A DNA stretch of 16,308 nucleotides from Eubacterium sp. TM05-53 (GTDB taxonomy: Bacteria; Bacillota_I; Bacilli_A; Erysipelotrichales; Erysipelotrichaceae). The translations under genes were made by a program, and so were the position numbers. The stretch covers positions 1-16,308 of the forward strand of contig NZ_QSPK01000056.1 of NCBI RefSeq assembly GCF_003436425.1. The letters run 5' to 3'. A model generated the notes under the pieces. That model searched no databases. It saw only the letters and a list, made by a program, of their open reading frames with translations, and was not told the origin of the DNA. How positions within the stretch are numbered: the stretch's first letter is position 1; each line of letters starts with the position of its first letter. Positions 12,619-16,308 of this stretch are shown here, piece by piece.

Positions 12619-14355
12619 TTAATTTAACCCCTCAAATTGAAGCTTATAATATTTCGCATAAGTACCATTCAATTTCATCAATTCATCATGCGTACCACGC
12701 TCATGCATACCCGTCGCATCGATGACGACAATCTCATCCGCATTACGAATAGTAGATAAACGATGGGCAATCGTAATACAAGTACGATTCTTACTTAAAT
12801 CTTCTAGACTCTTTTGAATAATACGCTCGCTCTCGTTATCCAAAGCACTCGTAGCTTCATCCAAAATCAAGATCTTAGGATTTTTTAAGAAAACACGCGC
12901 AATTGAAATACGCTGTTTTTGTCCACCCGATAAACGCGTACCTCTTTCTCCACAGAAAGTATCATACCCTTCTGGTAAAGACATTATGAAATCATGAATA
13001 TTTGCCTTTTTTGCTGCCTCTACGATCTCTTCATGACTTGCGTTGGGTCTACCATATGCGATATTTTGTTCAATTGTTCCTGTAAACAAATATACATCTT
13101 GTTGTACTAAACCAATATTAGAACGTAATGACTTTAATGTTACATCTTTAATATTTTGGCCATCAATTGAGATAGAACCACTTGTGACATCATAAAAACG
13201 CGATAACAATGAACAAAGTGTAGTCTTACCAGAACCACTCGGTCCTACTAAGGCAATTTTTTCACCGGCCTTGATATGTAGATTTACATCATCAATAACT
13301 TTCTCATTATCATTATATTGGAAAGATACATGATCAAAATCAATATTTCCAGAAACATCTTTTAAATCCTGGGCATTTTTAGAATCTTGAATTTCAGGAA
13401 TCTCATTCATAACTTCTTCAAAACGTCTAAATCCAGAAAATCCCTTCTGGAACATTTCTGTAAATTCGACCAACACTTCAATTGGAGAAACAAAGACATT
13501 AATATATAGGGCAAACGTAGCAAGTATGATTGGGTTTAAATCCCCATTAGCGATAAACAGCCCACCAAACACAATGATTGTGACATATAAAAGTCCTTGG
13601 AAGAAATTATTTCCTCCCTGGAATGTACCCATAACACGATAATTGTCTTTTTTAGATTCCAAAAATTCCATATTCGAATGATTAAATTTATCAATTTCAA
13701 TATCCTCATTCGCAAAAGACTGTACAACACGAATTCCACCTAAGGAATCTTGAAGACTTGCATTCACACTACCAATCTTCTTTCTGTTTTCCATAAAGGT
13801 TCTTCGCATCTTTTTGTTTTGAGAATAACTAAACGCCATCATCACGACTGTCACAGCTAAAAGAATCAATGCCAATGGCCAATAAATCGTAGCCAAAATA
13901 ATGAAAGATCCGACAATTTTAAATAATGAAATAAATAAGTTTTCAGGACCATGATGTGCAAACTCACAAATATCAAACAAGTCTGAAACAACACGAGACA
14001 TCATAACGCCTGTATTGTGTTTATCATAATAAGAAAAAGATAAACGTTGATATTGATTGAATAAGTCTTGTCGCATATCACTTTCCATGTTGGCTCCCAT
14101 CACATGGCCTTGACAACTTACGTAATAACGGCACAATGCGCGTATCACATACATGACAAGTAAACCGATTCCTAACACGATAATTCCTTTTAGAATTTCA
14201 TTAGATGATTTCAAAAAGAATGATTCTGTACAATAACTTAGAATCAAAGGAAAAGAAAGATCGACAATACACATGACAAGTGCACAAAATAGATCCATAA
14301 AGAAAATCCCTTTATATGGTTTATAATATTGTAAAAAACGCTTAAATGTACTCAT
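12619..14355 (-). CDS. ABC exporter half-transporter, MsbA/LmrA type
   Basis: Membrane-fused ABC exporter of 578 residues: six transmembrane helices (about 1-320) and one nucleotide-binding domain. All canonical motifs are present: Walker A GPSGSGKTT (near 370), Q-loop NIGLVQQDVYLF, signature RLSGGQKQR, Walker B ILILDEATSALD with catalytic Glu, and IAHRLSTI with the switch His. With a complete site in one chain and no partner gene next to it, it probably works as a homodimer, unlike the pair downstream. I start it at ATG 14353-14355, preceded by GGGAGGG, and not at the in-frame ATG 11 codons upstream, which lies between -10 and RBS. The substrate is unknown. Confidence 0.92.
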   Translation of the reverse strand: MSTFKRFLQYYKPYKGIFFMDLFCALVMCIVDLSFPLILSYCTESFFLKSSNEILKGIIVLGIGLLVMYVIRALCRYYVSCQGHVMGANMESDMRQDLFNQYQRLSFSYYDKHNTGVMMSRVVSDLFDICEFAHHGPENLFISLFKIVGSFIILATIYWPLALILLAVTVVMMAFSYSQNKKMRRTFMENRKKIGSVNASLQDSLGGIRVVQSFANEDIEIDKFNHSNMEFLESKKDNYRVMGTFQGGNNFFQGLLYVTIIVFGGLFIANGDLNPIILATFALYINVFVSPIEVLVEFTEMFQKGFSGFRRFEEVMNEIPEIQDSKNAQDLKDVSGNIDFDHVSFQYNDNEKVIDDVNLHIKAGEKIALVGPSGSGKTTLCSLLSRFYDVTSGSISIDGQNIKDVTLKSLRSNIGLVQQDVYLFTGTIEQNIAYGRPNASHEEIVEAAKKANIHDFIMSLPEGYDTFCGERGTRLSGGQKQRISIARVFLKNPKILILDEATSALDNESERIIQKSLEDLSKNRTCITIAHRLSTIRNADEIVVIDATGMHERGTHDELMKLNGTYAKYYKLQFEGLN

Positions 14356-14377
14356 ACATACCCTCCCTGATTTCTGT

Positions 14378-14407
14378 ATTATACACAAAATCCATCAAAT
14401 TTGCCAA
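14378..14407 (-). promoter_or_regulatory. Promoter of the homodimer-type ABC exporter gene
   Basis: Minus strand: -35 TTGGCA (complement of 14402-14407), an 18-base spacer and perfect -10 TATAAT (complement of 14378-14383). It sits 22 bases before the ATG chosen at 14355, which confirms that start, since the longer frame would begin inside the promoter. Confidence 0.8.
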
Positions 14408-14412
14408 AATAA

Positions 14413-14421
14413 TGCTAAAAT
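14413..14421 (+). promoter_or_regulatory. Extended -10 element for the HAD gene
   Basis: TGCTAAAAT has the TGn extension before a TAAAAT hexamer, and no -35 match lies 17 bases upstream. The transcript would start near 14428, giving a very short leader that still includes GGAG at 14432-14435. It is back-to-back with the ABC promoter. Confidence 0.4.
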
Positions 14422-14437
14422 AGAAAGGAATGGAGAA

Positions 14438-15214
14438 ATGATTATGATTAAAATATTGTTTTTTGATATTGATGGCACACTTTTAGAACTTGGTCAAAAG
14501 GAAATGCACCAAGAACTCGTTGACGCATTAAATTTAGTTAAGGAAAAAGGCATCAAAATCATTTTAGCCACGGGAAGACCACCATTTGTCGTTCCTAAAT
14601 TTCATGGTATTGAATTTGATGGAGTTCTTTCTTTTAATGGATCTTATTGTTACACAAATAATGAATTGATTTACAAAAATCCAATGGATAAAACGGATAT
14701 TCAAACATTTGTAGATAACGCCAAGAAATTAAATAAAGCCGTTACCTTAGCTGGAATCAATAAAATGGGATGTAATTTTGATGATGAAATCTTAGAAGAA
14801 TATTTTATGATTGCCAACCAGCATGTTCATGTGATTGATGAGTTTAACGAATTTATGGATGAAGAAATCTATCAAATGATGGTTGCCACGACAGAAAATC
14901 AAGATGAATTGATTTTAGAAAACACAACCACATTAAAAGTGGCTCGCTGGTGGCATAAAGCTTGTGACATCATTCCTTGTAACGGTGGAAAAGATATAGG
15001 CATTCAAAAAATATTAGATTACTTCAATTTCAAAAAGGATGAAGCCATGGCCTTTGGTGATGGTGGAAATGATATTTCCATGTTGAAATATGTTGGTACA
15101 GGTGTTGCGATGGGTAATGCCAAAGATAATGTAAAAGCTATAGCTGACTACATTACAGATTCTGTACAAGAAGATGGAATAGTCAGTGCATTAAAACATT
15201 TTAATATTATTTAA
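14438..15214 (+). CDS. Cof-type HAD-IIB family phosphatase
   Basis: A 258-residue cytoplasmic hydrolase of the haloacid dehalogenase superfamily. Motif I is FFDIDGTLL (nucleophile Asp10, acid/base Asp12), motif II ATGRPP and motif IV AFGDGGNDISML with the magnesium-binding aspartates. The large cap between about 85 and 185 places it in the Cof/YidA/YkrA-like IIB group, which dephosphorylates sugar phosphates, flavin precursors or similar small molecules; the substrate cannot be predicted. Two in-frame ATGs lie at 14438 and 14444. The second has better distance from GGAG (eight bases). It is monocistronic and convergent with the MATE gene. Confidence 0.9.
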   Translation: MIMIKILFFDIDGTLLELGQKEMHQELVDALNLVKEKGIKIILATGRPPFVVPKFHGIEFDGVLSFNGSYCYTNNELIYKNPMDKTDIQTFVDNAKKLNKAVTLAGINKMGCNFDDEILEEYFMIANQHVHVIDEFNEFMDEEIYQMMVATTENQDELILENTTTLKVARWWHKACDIIPCNGGKDIGIQKILDYFNFKKDEAMAFGDGGNDISMLKYVGTGVAMGNAKDNVKAIADYITDSVQEDGIVSALKHFNII

Positions 15215-15246
15215 AAGACATATGACAATTAAGCCATATGTCTTTT
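15213..15246. terminator. Bidirectional terminator between HAD and MATE genes
   Basis: A perfect 12-bp stem AAAAGACATATG/CATATGTCTTTT with a ten-base loop. Plus-strand transcripts leave through TTTTCATTTT and minus-strand transcripts through TTTTAAATAAT. It overlaps the last codons and stop of the MATE frame and begins at the second-last base of the HAD stop codon. Confidence 0.85.
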
Positions 15247-16233
15247 CATTTTATGATAATAGATAACATTTAATACAATTCCAAAACAAGTCGCAACAGG
15301 AGCGGCCAAACCAATATATGTAAGACTTGCGTTAGGTTGAATACTCATAATATAAGCGAGTGGCAAACGAACAAGAAGTGTTTGAATAACACCTTGAATC
15401 ATGACCCATACTGTTTTTTCATGACCATTAAAATATCCAATCATACTAAATAGAATGGCTGTCACAATGGTTTCTGGGGCAAATCCTTTTAAATAATCAT
15501 ACCCTTTTAAGATGACAGAGGAATCCGTTGTAAAATTGGATGTTAATGTATTTCCAAAGAAGAAAACACCTACAAATACAAACGCTCCGACAAATATACC
15601 CACAGACATCCCCGTAAACAATACTTTTTTAGCTCGATCTTCTTTACCCGCACCCACATTTTGCGATACAAAACTAGCCATCGACTGCATCAATGCACTT
15701 GGTACAAGCATCGCAAAGTTCACAATTTTACAAGCTACACCATAGCCTGAAGAAGCATCGAGTCCTAGTCGATTCACGAATGCGCACAAAGCTAAAAATG
15801 ACAATTGTGTTAGACACTCTTGTAGAGCTAAAGGTAAACCGACATTTAAAAATCTTCTACATTGATGGTTTAATCTAAAATCTTTTCCAGTTAAGCAAAA
15901 AGGAAGCTCTCGTCTTTTTAACATAACAAGTGCTAGTACTACACTTATAGCTTGGGCAAGTACAGTCGCAATGGCAGCTCCAGCAGCATCCATATGGAAG
16001 CCTGCCACAAAGATAAGATCACCAATAATATTGACTACACATGCGATTGCCACAAAAATCAAAGGTGATTTACTATCCCCTAGCCCTCGAAATATAGCTG
16101 ATAATACATTATAAGCTACGATAAAGAAAATTCCTGCTCCACAAATTTTTACATAAGTTGATGTTAATGAAACGGCTTCATTGGGTGCTTGCATAAGTAT
16201 AGCGAGTGGATGTGAGAAAAACACCATTACCAC
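15229..16233 (-). pseudogene. MATE family efflux protein, N-terminus broken
   Basis: The 334 residues correspond to the last three quarters of a MATE (multidrug and toxin extrusion) membrane protein, usually 440-460 residues. Recognisable are YNVLSAIFRGLGDSKSPLIF at the end of the first half, NVGLPLALQE starting the second six-helix bundle, and SFVSQNVGAGKEDRAKK. In-frame codons continue upstream to TAA at 16258-16260, and the only start is a GTG inside a helix. In a different frame, 16272-16304 reads ASIGVFISTLM, which looks like the preceding MATE helix. I infer a frameshift near 16257-16266, either a true mutation or an assembly error close to the sequence end. Confidence 0.75.
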
Positions 16234-16308
16234 AAATAAAACAACCGCAATAATACATTAGAAAATTAATACATCAATGTTGATATAAAAACACCAATCG
16301 AAGCACAC

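Overview
The window reads as chromosomal DNA of a low-GC Gram-positive bacterium (Bacillota). The support is strong AGGAGG-type ribosome sites, a PTS enzyme I with a CcpA-type cre-like site in its leader, an ECF vitamin-type transporter subunit and LmrCD/BmrCD-type ABC exporters. A gut-dwelling Erysipelotrichia-like host is a guess; no rRNA or other marker gene is present to confirm it.

Left third (1-4240): an arsenic-resistance operon on the minus strand, read arsR > ArsP-type permease > Cys-rich thioredoxin-like protein > ACR3 arsenite exporter > thioredoxin-type arsenate reductase. It has a near-consensus promoter with a palindrome at the start site. A second promoter with the same -35/upstream sequence lies at the extreme left edge and points out of the window. 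The operon is flanked by gene remnants and by an unusual repeat: five diverged copies at 53-55 bp intervals on the right (3931-4165) and one inverted copy sharing 19 identical bases on the left (82-100).

Middle (4241-7280): a two-gene unit pairs an ECF transporter S component with an Amidohydro_2 family metal hydrolase and ends in tandem terminators. Next is an N-acetylmuramoyl-L-alanine amidase gene split by a decayed IS200/IS605 element. Both ends of the element can be placed to the base, and its precise removal restores a 218-aa reading frame. The element looks dead: TnpA has lost both histidines of its HUH motif and TnpB is reduced to its last 119 residues.

Right half (7282-16308): a heterodimeric ABC exporter pair with one degenerate and one canonical ATP site lies directly behind ptsI, separated from it by an intrinsic terminator. 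Upstream are a homodimer-type ABC exporter and, divergently, a Cof-type HAD phosphatase. A MATE-type efflux gene at the right edge has a broken 5' end. Most transcription runs on the minus strand; only the amidase and the HAD gene are on the plus strand.

No tRNA, rRNA, CRISPR-Cas locus or complete mobile element was seen.
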